From contig CAJNDS010002310.1 of NCBI GenBank assembly GCA_905221605.1, positions 191,001-255,000 of the forward strand: a stretch of 64,000 bases of DNA, in the 5' to 3' direction. This document shows, piece by piece, positions 11,717 through 19,338 of the stretch. The notes under the pieces are model-generated. The model did no database searches. It was not told the origin of the DNA and saw only the letters and a program-made list of their open reading frames with translations. This DNA is from Symbiodinium natans. Its lineage: Eukaryota; Sar; Dinophyceae; Suessiales; Symbiodiniaceae. Made by a program: the position numbers and the translations under genes. Position 1 is the stretch's first letter. Each line of letters starts with the position of its first letter.

Positions 11717-12874
11717 GTGCTCGAGGGCGTCCTCAAGAATGTCACCGACAAGGCAGGAGGTCTAGATGGGCTCACCTATGCTGCCCTCAAAAACCTCCCT
11801 GGGCCGGCCTATGAGCAGCTCACCCAAGTCCTGAACTTGGCTGAAACCACAGGAGTGGCGCTGCAGCACTGGCAGGCACATCATGTGGCACTCCTGCCCA
11901 AAAATGTTGACATAGAAAGGCCCATAACCCTCACATCCATCACCTACCGGCTTTGGTGCTTCTGCAGAGCACAGGTCGTCAAGAAATGGATGCGAGAAAC
12001 TGCAGAGAGGTTCCCATGGGATAAAGCCTCCCCGGGTAACACTTGTCTAGAAACAGGCATGCAGAGACTCCTGAGAGGAGAGGTTAGCCGAGCAGCCAAC
12101 AAACATGCCTGTGCGGTCCTGTTGGACCTGCAAACTTTCTATGACAGTGTCAATTGGACCAAATTGGAGGAACGGATAGTGGCGACCGGCTTCCCGCCAG
12201 CTATAGCCCTCCTGGTCATGCAAGTCTACCGGGGAACGAGATATCTTGTGGCAGAGGATCTCCTTTCGGAGGGGATCCTCCCTGCGAGGGGCATCCTCGC
12301 AGGGTGCCCGTTCGCAACAATGATGGCAAGGGTTTACCTCCAACCCATAATGCAAGAAGCCGCTCAGCTCCGAAATATCACCGCCTTAGACACCTGGGTA
12401 GATGATATAGGAGCGGATTTCGAGGCACGATATCCTGAGCAGGCAGCTTTTGCGGTTTATGAAGGTTACAAAACCCTTCGCCGGCTTCTGGAAGGTCGCG
12501 ACCTCCGTTTGTCCCTGAAGAAAACAGGCTTCCTGTGCACCACTGCGGAAGCCAGAAGGGAGCTACAGAAGCTGCGCAAAGATGGGGACCCGGCTATCTG
12601 TGATAGCATGAAGGATATAGGCCTGGACTGTGCCCTGGGTCGGGTCCGAAGGGTCAAGGTGCAAAGAGCCCGAAGGCACAAAGCGGGCAAAAGACAGAAG
12701 AAGTTGAAACAACTGAGAGCCCCGAGTGTGCCGCCAAGGTCCGCCTCTTCAGAGGAGGGGTTGCCTCCGTCCTTACTTGGGGCCACCAAGCCCAGGGAAT
12801 GCCACCCACCCGGAGACAGAAGCTCCGGACTGCCCTGGCTGAACAGTGTGGCAGACAGAAAATGGGCAACCTAG
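11717..12874 (+). pseudogene. LINE-A copy 1 reverse transcriptase
   Basis: RT palm motifs are all readable: motif A LLDLQTFYDSVNW near 12120-12158, motif B ILAGCPFATM near 12292-12321, motif C WVDD at 12395-12406 and motif D LSLKKTGFL near 12508-12535. The catalytic Asp pair is intact. Motif C has Trp where Tyr or Phe is usual, and copy 2 shows the same, so it is a family trait. Near 12733 one base is missing relative to copy 2 (GCCGCCAAG versus GCCGGCCAAG). The frame is therefore wrong after that point, and the thumb continues in the frame of 12799. Confidence 0.9.
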
Positions 12875-14276
12875 AGGTGGCTCTGTCCTCTGCAGGAGAC
12901 AGGTACCAGGATCCGGGTCGCACCATGATGGTCCAGCAAGTTGAAGCCTGGTTCCAGCTCAAGAAGAGGTGGGCCGGCAAGGAAGACCTGCTGGAAAGAA
13001 CCTGGGGCCTCACAGTCCAAAAGCTGGAAGAAGCAGGCAGCAGGTGGCAAATGGTGAAGGGGGCTTTGGCAGCCACAGTTGCATACCTGCTTGACCTGGG
13101 TTGGCAGCCTAGAGGCAGTGATGAGTGGCTGGACACCCAAGGCACCAGACACACCATGCACACCCCACAGCAGGAGGAGTGTCGTGTCCTAGACCTCCTC
13201 CAGCAAACCTATCAGGAAGACGTGGACCACCGCATCGCCACCGGCCTCGCTGCCCCTGAGCTGAAGGAGGGAGTCGACTGGACGGTAGGGAGGAAACTGT
13301 TGGGGGGTTTTAAAAAAGAAGGGCGCACCACGAAAGCAGCTGCCCTGAGGTGTGTTTGGCAGGGTGCCTTGGTGTGCAGCCAAAACTCTGCTGTCAAAGT
13401 GTGCCCCCGATGCCACCAGGAAGCGGACTGGGAGCATGTGCCCTTGGATTGTGCTTGGTGGGAAGCCCAGAACTGGGAGTTGCCAACATGGTTCCAAGAA
13501 GGCAGGGCCCAAGGCCCGAGATCGCTGTGGACCAGGGGCCTCCCGCCCAAACCCGAATGGGAGGTACAACCTCCACAGGAAGACAATCCCATCTTTTTGG
13601 GTATATGGGCTGACAAAGAGCCCCTCAGCGACCCGGAGCTTGTGTTTGGCACAGATGCTAGTGGTGGCCCCTACACGGCGGACCCGAGACTCCGGCAGGT
13701 GGCATATGCAGTAGTAGCCTGCAAGAAACAGGGTCAAGACTACGTCCAGGTAGGAGCAATCGTCGGCCAAGTCCCTGACCACAGACGGTTTTTCGGGGGG
13801 AGATGTATGCCGTTTTGCAGCTGGCCCGTTTTACCGAAGGCCCTATTGACACGACACTAGACTGCCTTTGGTGTCCCGAAACGAGTCCGCAGCCCAAAGC
13901 CGGCAAGACCCACGGTGACATCTGGTGGGGGGTGCAAACCACAGATGTCAACCGCCTCAAAATGAAATGGGTTCCATCCCATGTTTCAGAGGAGGAGTTC
14001 CTCCGGAAGGTGGGTGCGGAAAACTCGTGGAGACAGCAGGTCAATGACCTGGCGGATAAGCTGTGTGGGGAAAAAGCGGCCGAGCTGGCCCACCCGGATG
14101 TCCGGGCAGCCAGTCAGTACCAGGACCATTGCAGCAAAAAAGCACAAGAATTCCTGGCGAGCAGGGCGGAAAAGATCCTTACTGCCATTGGGGAAAATCA
14201 GCACCCAAAGGTCTTCCTGCAGGAAAAGCAGGCTCGCAAGAGCAACGAGGCCACCTCCAGGCCCTGCAGAGGATGA
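12733..14276 (+). pseudogene. LINE-A copy 1 thumb, zinc motif and RNase H
   Basis: The frame 12799-13860 holds the thumb (WFQLKKRWAGKEDLLERTWG), then a zinc motif CPRCHQEADWEHVPLDC (about 13403-13453), then the first half of RNase H with FGTDASGGP near 13647. A frameshift near 13795 moves coding to 13803-14276, with the catalytic Glu region (MYAVLQLARFT) and WVPSHVS...NDLAD near 13970-14058. RNase H removes the RNA strand after first-strand synthesis. Coding fades after about 14270. Confidence 0.85.
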
Positions 14277-14463
14277 TGGAGTCGAGGTTCATCCTCGCTG
14301 CCAGAGAACACACCCCTGGCCGGTTTCCTCTCACCTTGAGGAATGTTTTGCCAGGAGGTTCAATCCTCTCATGAGGTATCAACCTCTGGTAGCATCCCAA
14401 AGAGGATGATAGCTTAGGAGGAGGTGATATTCCTCCCCTGTACCATAGGGCCAAGAGGGCCAT
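14277..14463 (+). other. LINE-A copy 1 3' UTR
   Basis: The 3' region ends GTACCATAGGGCCAAG with no A-tail. It carries GAGGAGGTGATATTCCTCC near 14417-14436, which can form a short hairpin. The same terminal sequence closes copy 2, so it may be the site recognised by the element's RT (inference). Confidence 0.6.
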
Positions 14464-14556
14464 CAGATGTGCCAGTACAGAGGCACGGTTTTCACAACCC
14501 AAACACCAAGGAGGTGGTTCGCACTAGTTCGCTCAACTCGGAAAAACTGAACTGGG

Positions 14557-14580
14557 TTCTGGCTCAAGTTTTGGCTCAAG
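14557..14580 (+). other. Tandem spliced-leader relics in the LINE-A 5' UTR
   Basis: TTTTGGCTCAAG at 14569-14580 matches the last 12 bases of the dinoflagellate spliced leader exactly. TTCTGGCTCAAG at 14557-14568, directly before it, matches 11 of 12. Adjacent partial leaders are known in dinoflagellate genes that were reverse-transcribed from trans-spliced mRNA. The pair lies about 90 bases upstream of the ORF1 start. Confidence 0.6.
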
Positions 14581-14671
14581 GAGTAGCCTGAGGGAAAGTT
14601 TCGGAGGTCTCAGCCTTCCTAGCCTGGTAGCCAGCCTAGGACAGTTTGCCGGAGGTGCCTTCCTCTTAGCC

Positions 14672-15667
14672 ATGGCCCCCCGCGAGTACATCTGCTGCAG
14701 TGGTACGAGCTGCACAGGATGGATTTGGGCGGACAGGGCTAAGAAGAACCAGCTCTGCAAGATGTGCAGCACACCATGGGCAAACAGCATTCGCAAGGCG
14801 AGACAGAACTGGAGCCAGTGGAAGCCACAGTGGCCTACGGTAGCCGAGGCAGCTTACTGGCAACCACCAAAGAAGCCCAACCAAGACTCCGAAAGCACCA
14901 CTGCCGAACAAGGTCCTGCAAGCCCTTGGAGTGGCGTGGACAGTGTGCCTGAAGAGGTGCAAAAGAACCTCAAGGAGGCAGGGTATAAGCCACCCAAGGC
15001 ACAGGTCAAGGAAGAGGTGGATGATCTCGCCGACCTGTGCCAGAAGCACGAAGCCGCCCTGGTTGAGGAGGTCAAAGCCTACCTGAAGGGCCTCAAAGCC
15101 AGTCAGGAGGTGATGCCCTCCCAAGCTGCAAGCCAGGCCAGCCAGAGCTGGCAAAGTGCAGCTGGCAAGCTCAAGCACATCGCTGATCAGAAGATTGACT
15201 TGCAGAAGCGCATTGACATGGCGAAGGAGTCATTACGGCAGCTTCTACAAGAAATGATTGTGCTGAATGAGCAGGCCGAGAGGGCACAGAAGGCAGTCGA
15301 GGCAAGCTCAGGTCTGCTCAAAGAGAGAGTTTTCTGCGAAACCGCTGCGGACATGGAGGTCGACAGCATCCTCCAGGAATTAGGGGGAAGCCTCAACGAA
15401 GAGCAAGAGAGGAAACTCCATGAAATTCAAGCGGAGAGAGAAGCAAAGAGGCGTCGCACACAGGAGGTCCCCACCCCTCCAGGCCTTGAGGAGCGAACCC
15501 GGAGGGGATGCCTCCCGGAAATGCTAATGCCCCGCCAGGGTTTGGCCCGGTGGCCTAGGGACTGGGCGTGTGGGGCCTGGAGCCCCAAAGCAAGGGCCCC
15601 ACAGAGCCAATGTGCGACCCCAAGCAAGGGCTGGAACACATGCTGCGCACTGCCCAGCAGTTCCTAA
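14672..15667 (+). CDS. LINE-A copy 2 ORF1: zinc-finger and coiled-coil protein
   Basis: ORF1 proteins of LINEs bind element RNA. The start codon sits in a good context (GCCATGG). Residues 8-36 contain CCSGTSCTGW and LCKMCSTPW, giving paired cysteines that could bind zinc. From about residue 80 to 270 the protein is helical and charged, with two likely coiled coils (EEVQKNLKEAGYKPPKAQVK and LNEEQERKLHEIQAEREAKR). The natural frame seems to shift near 15540 into 15568-16506, joining a Gly/Pro linker and a short helical segment (LRTAQQFLIACAEYYKQG) to the endonuclease. The last 40 residues of this ORF are therefore probably out of frame. Confidence 0.7.
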   Translation: MAPREYICCSGTSCTGWIWADRAKKNQLCKMCSTPWANSIRKARQNWSQWKPQWPTVAEAAYWQPPKKPNQDSESTTAEQGPASPWSGVDSVPEEVQKNLKEAGYKPPKAQVKEEVDDLADLCQKHEAALVEEVKAYLKGLKASQEVMPSQAASQASQSWQSAAGKLKHIADQKIDLQKRIDMAKESLRQLLQEMIVLNEQAERAQKAVEASSGLLKERVFCETAADMEVDSILQELGGSLNEEQERKLHEIQAEREAKRRRTQEVPTPPGLEERTRRGCLPEMLMPRQGLARWPRDWACGAWSPKARAPQSQCATPSKGWNTCCALPSSS

Positions 15668-17231
15668 TAGCGTGTGCAGAATATTACAAACAAGGTGCTC
15701 ACATCAATCTACATGGGAAAAGATTGAGGGAGGCCTTGGGGAAGCAACTTACTGCAAACAGCAGTGGTTGTGAACAAGGCTGGCAGAAGCCCAGCCACTT
15801 TTGTTGGCCTGGAAAGGAGTCGCCAGAAAGCGTTCCGATCACAGGGCCAAAGTTTTTTAAGCTGGACCTCACAGATGATGAGGCACTAGATGAAGGCGAA
15901 CAAATGAAGCCATCATGGGAGGTGAACCCTGATGGGAACCCTCTGGTAACCCAAGACGCCTCCCCGAAACAACGCAAGGATGAAGCCCAGAAGGTGACAC
16001 CTTCCCTCTGCAGCCCAGATGACTTGGGTTCGGAGATGACATGGCAGGAGGTGGTCAACCTCCTGGAAGATCAAGCGAGCCCCTTCCAGGCGAAGGAAGC
16101 CACCATTTTCTTCATCGAAGCCCAAGAAGAGGTGATGGCGGAGGACTCCCTGGCCTGGGGCTGGTGCAGGATGGTCCTGCATGCCTTAGAGCAAGGAGAG
16201 GATGTCACCGAGAAGGCTATTCGACAAGCAAAGGAGGTGATAGCCTCTAAGATCCCAGAGAAGGAAGAGTCCCTGACACCAGCACAGGTGCGCAGTCAGC
16301 AACAGCAAGGAGAGGAACCGACTGAAGGAGAAGGCACTGACTCAGAAGAGCCCACCCACGAGAAGGTTGAACCTTCAGCCTCGCCTGACCAGTACCTGGG
16401 GGTCGTTAGTGCCAATGTCACCAGTCTAAACAATGGAGCACTGGAGTGGGTTACCTCCTCCAAAGCCAAGGTGGTGTGCCTGCAGGAAACCCACCTCACT
16501 GCATAGTAGGAGAGCCACAATGCAGTCCCTGGGCTGGGATCTGTATGCTGAGCCGGCCTCTTTGTCGGACAAAGGCTGCCTGTGCCCTTCCCCACAACAG
16601 TGGAGTGTGGCAAAAAGCCACCTACCAATGCAAAGGGGCAGGCTACACGGCTGTAGGTCTGCGACAGAGACGGTGGGACTACACGATCGTGTCGCTATAT
16701 TTGAGGGACACGGAAGGCCTAAATGGTCCCACCAATGCAGAGGTGCTAGCCTCTCTGGTGGCTTTCGTAAGAACCCACCCAGAACCCTGGATCATCTTGG
16801 GAGATTGGAATCTGGACCCCACCGAAGTCCAGGACTCAACCCTGATACAAGTTATGAGGGGGAGAATGCTAGCCACAGGAGAGGCTACCTGCAATCATGG
16901 GGCGAATTAGACTTTGGGGTTGTGAGTCGAAGCCTGGAGGTCCTGGCGGACCTGTCTGTGACCTGGGCAGTCCCATGGAAACCCCATGCAGCATTACACC
17001 TCCGGACGGTGCCAGCGATGGAAAACCTGGAAGCTTCCCCAGTTCCCGAAGCTCACAGCAGACCGCAAGAACCAAGACTGGCAGGAGGTGCAACCCTCCC
17101 ATTTCGCCATAATGGACAGGGCCTGTGCCCCGGAGGACCAGAGCGCCTGGCAAATGGCGACATGGGCGGCAAGCCTGGAACACTGCCATGAAGCACAGCG
17201 AACTGGCAGAGGGTGGTGTGTGCAGGCCTAG
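15568..17231 (+). pseudogene. LINE-A copy 2 APE-type endonuclease, broken
   Basis: The frame 15568-16506 carries the same acidic linker as copy 1, then SANVTSLNNG and VCLQETHL. It ends at a TAG created by a small deletion (16500-16506) relative to copy 1. Coding continues in 16446-16910 with TIVSLYLRD and ILGDWNLDP near 16795-16821, then changes frame again near 16905 to give VVSRSLEVL and WAVPWKPHAAL. Because the lesions differ from those of copy 1, the parent must have been intact. Confidence 0.85.
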
Positions 17232-17647
17232 TGGGGACCTTTAGTGTTGCAGAGACCCTCCATTGCCCCCAAAGCTCTGAGGTCGGATGGTGGGCACGAA
17301 TGGCCAGAATCCTGGAGGAGGTGCCTGCCTCCCAAAAGCACCTACCGGACCAGGCCTTTCGGGCGTCCAGTAGAGCCACCTGAGACTTGAGTTGCGGGAT
17401 GGAAAGCGGTAGTGCACCCGCGTACCGCAAACGACCACAAGAAGCGGAGTGCAAGTGTGCTGCAAGGCCGCATGATCTGAAGTGTGAGGGCGGCACTTGT
17501 GAAGACAAGGACTGCGTGTGCCTCCCCCTCAAGATAAGGCCAAGGTGATGCTGGGCGCCTGTGCACAGTGCCAAGCTTCCCATCCCAACAGCGAAGCCTG
17601 TCCAGACATTGCAGAAGGGCCAGACTTCCTCAAAGAACTGCACAAGC
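17232..17647 (+). pseudogene. LINE-A copy 2 spacer with about 220 bases absent from copy 1
   Basis: Sequence shared with copy 1 continues to about 17360. A block of about 220 bases follows before the shared CAGACATTGCAGAAGG at 17602. Within the block, a plus frame reads CKCAARPHDLKCEGGTCEDK and then DCVCLP, a run of closely spaced cysteines. Either copy 1 lost this block or it was inserted here. The end, DFLKELHK, is cut by the copia-A left LTR. Confidence 0.5.
17643..17647 (+). repeat. Left target-site duplication of copia-A (CAAGC)
   Basis: CAAGC directly precedes the left LTR and is repeated directly after the right LTR (28529-28533). Five bases is the usual TSD length for Ty1/copia elements. 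Confidence 0.9.
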
Positions 17648-17847
17648 TGTTGAAAAACGTGGTAAACATCATGGCTCACTTTTCCTACCACGCTCTAAAG
17701 GCAAAACAACTTTTCTCGCTTTCGACTCTTGAGCCTAAGCCTCCGGTGTCAAACTCGTTCTGCTCAGACTCAACATGCCTTAGGGCATTTGGTGTCTTTC
17801 CTACTGCACCCATTCACTGTACCTGGATACATGCTGTACACTTAACA
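17648..17847 (-). repeat. Copia-A 3' LTR (200 bp)
   Basis: Begins TGTTGAAAAACG and ends ACACTTAACA on the plus strand; the termini form the inverted repeat TGTT/AACA. It is identical to 28329-28528. In the element's orientation this is the 3' LTR. Confidence 0.95.
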
Positions 17848-17856
17848 CCCCGCCTC
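17848..17856 (-). other. Copia-A polypurine tract
   Basis: On the minus strand the bases just before the 3' LTR read GAGGCGGGG. Eight of nine are purines, and the tract abuts the LTR as expected for the plus-strand DNA primer. Confidence 0.7.
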
Positions 17857-18388
17857 GGAACAGATCGAAGGCTTTAGGGCGTTCTCTTTCCTGCAGTGAT
17901 TCTCACTGCTGTGCCAAAAGACGAAGAGCTGTTTCGGACTTCAGGTGTACTGAACTGGGGACATTCGTCTCCTCTGGTTCAAGGTCTTTTACCCAGTTCT
18001 TTCTGCTTTGTTTCTTGAAACATGCATAAACTCCTAACCTCGAATTTCTAGTTACACGGGCTTGTCTTAGAGTCCTCATCTTGTGAGTCTCAGCCCTGTG
18101 GCCAGCCTATGGCTCTTGTGTGGTCTTCTCTTTTACCTAACCATCTTCTTTCTTCAACTGTTCTTGCCTCTACCTGGCTGCACCTTACACTCCTAGTCCT
18201 GCTTCGTGAAACTCTTCGTGAAACTACTTTCTTCTTGGTGAAACTCGTGTGAATATCACAAGGCGTATTGGGGTCCTTGCTTATTCAAAAACATTCGTTG
18301 TACCTACTTTGTGCTTCGTGCAATGTTCGGGGTGCTCGAACTTCTATGTACACAGCTTCAGAAAATCTATACATGCTTCACGCTGCGT
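17857..18388 (-). other. Copia-A 3' non-coding region
   Basis: This stretch between the last ORF and the polypurine tract has no supported coding sequence. It is T/C-rich on the plus strand. Confidence 0.6.
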
Positions 18389-19324
18389 TCAGTCGTCACC
18401 CTTCTCGATGCTTCTTGCTGGCTTCTTCTTCTTACCAGCCTTTCTTGCCACCACCACCATACTTCCATTTCCCTTTGCCTTGGTACTTCCCTTTCGGGGC
18501 GTAGTGGTAGTAGGCGTAGTCTGCGTCCCAGTAGTTCTGGCTCCAACCGTCGTCGGCGTACCAGTCCTGCTGCTGGTGCCAACTTTCTTCCTGCCAGTCT
18601 TCTTGCTCTCGACTTCTTCGGCCTCGCTTTCCTTCTTGCTGCACCTCAGGCTCATCTCTCTCTCTCTTCTTATTTCTGTGGGGCTCTCCCACCTTCCTGT
18701 CTTCTTGAAGTGCTTGGTCACGAGGTTCCAGTCTTCGGCACCTTTGATCTGCGCTCCTTTCACCTGCGCTGATCCTTTCTGATCGAGCCGAACTGCTCGA
18801 TACTCATTCGTGTCTTTGCAATACTCCCAGATCCAACCACAATCTGTGAACGTGACCACATTCCATCTGCCCTTTGTGTTCTTGCTACCTTTCTCTCCTC
18901 TCTGCGGTGGTTCTCGGGGCTGCTCTTCTTCTTGCTCTCTTCTTTCTTCTGTTCCTGCTGCTCCTCCTTCTTCTTTTCCTTCTTCGCTCGACTCTGCAAA
19001 GTCGGGCGGTGGCTTGTATCCTTTCTTTGTCCACCAGTTTGGATCATACCACTGGCCTTTGATCCTGACCCACAATGCTCCTTTGTGGATCTGCCACACA
19101 TTGCCTTCTGCATCCTTCTTTCCTTCTGCTCCTAGTGTGGGCTTTTCATCTTCAGATCCTGAATCTTCAACTTCAACGACTTCAATCTCCTTCATTCCTT
19201 CTCGTTCCTTCTCTGCCTGAATTTCCGCCTGGGTCTTTCGCTCCTGTGCTTCCTTCAACTCCTTCTTTGCCTTCTCCTTCTCTTCCTTCGTCGCTTCTTG
19301 GGCTTCCTGCTCCTTTCTTCTCAT
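18389..19324 (-). CDS. Copia-A C-terminal ORF, likely a frame-shifted end of the polyprotein
   Basis: This 311-codon ORF starts 15 bases after the stop of the large ORF, in another frame. Its first 50 residues continue the same Lys/Glu/Ala coiled coil (RRKEQEAQEATKEEKEKAKK). Upstream codons in this frame also read as coiled coil (KLEAYEEM), so one indel near 19345-19390 or a ribosomal frameshift would join the two. Later residues hold two tryptophan/aromatic patches (GALWVRIKGQWYDPNWW, about 80-97, and RWNVVTFTDCGWIWEYC, about 148-164) separated by Glu-rich sequence, then a Lys/Thr-rich basic tail. I recognise no domain; the repeated aromatic pattern suggests small beta modules. Confidence 0.6.
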   Translation of the reverse strand: MRRKEQEAQEATKEEKEKAKKELKEAQERKTQAEIQAEKEREGMKEIEVVEVEDSGSEDEKPTLGAEGKKDAEGNVWQIHKGALWVRIKGQWYDPNWWTKKGYKPPPDFAESSEEGKEEGGAAGTEERREQEEEQPREPPQRGEKGSKNTKGRWNVVTFTDCGWIWEYCKDTNEYRAVRLDQKGSAQVKGAQIKGAEDWNLVTKHFKKTGRWESPTEIRREREMSLRCSKKESEAEEVESKKTGRKKVGTSSRTGTPTTVGARTTGTQTTPTTTTPRKGSTKAKGNGSMVVVARKAGKKKKPARSIEKGDD

Positions 19325-19338
19325 CTCCTCATAGGCCT

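Larger units (their letters stand above)
9838..14463 (+). mobile_element. LINE-A copy 1, 5'-truncated non-LTR retrotransposon
   Basis: The element matches LINE-A copy 2 closely by eye from the sequence after GCTAAG at 9838 to the shared 3' end CCATAGGGCCAAG at 14451-14463. It lacks ORF1, so it starts in the linker before the endonuclease. Order: APE-type endonuclease, reverse transcriptase, zinc motif, RNase H, then a 3' UTR. There is no poly(A) tail. Frame breaks differ from those of copy 2, so both decayed independently from an intact parent. It is followed directly by the 5' region of copy 2 in the same orientation. Confidence 0.85.
14464..17647 (+). mobile_element. LINE-A copy 2, left part (5' UTR, ORF1, endonuclease)
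   Basis: This is the left part of a longer LINE-A copy whose right part resumes at 28529 beyond the copia-A insertion. It holds a 5' UTR with two spliced-leader-like 12-mers, ORF1 and a broken endonuclease. The sequence from 15818 onward is nearly identical to copy 1 from 9838. Joining 17647 to 28534 restores an uninterrupted LINE frame through the copia-A target site. Confidence 0.85.

Noticed and set aside
17720-17745. GGCTCAAG on the minus strand of the copia-A LTR as a spliced-leader relic
   Set aside because: Only eight bases match and the preceding bases differ; this is expected by chance.
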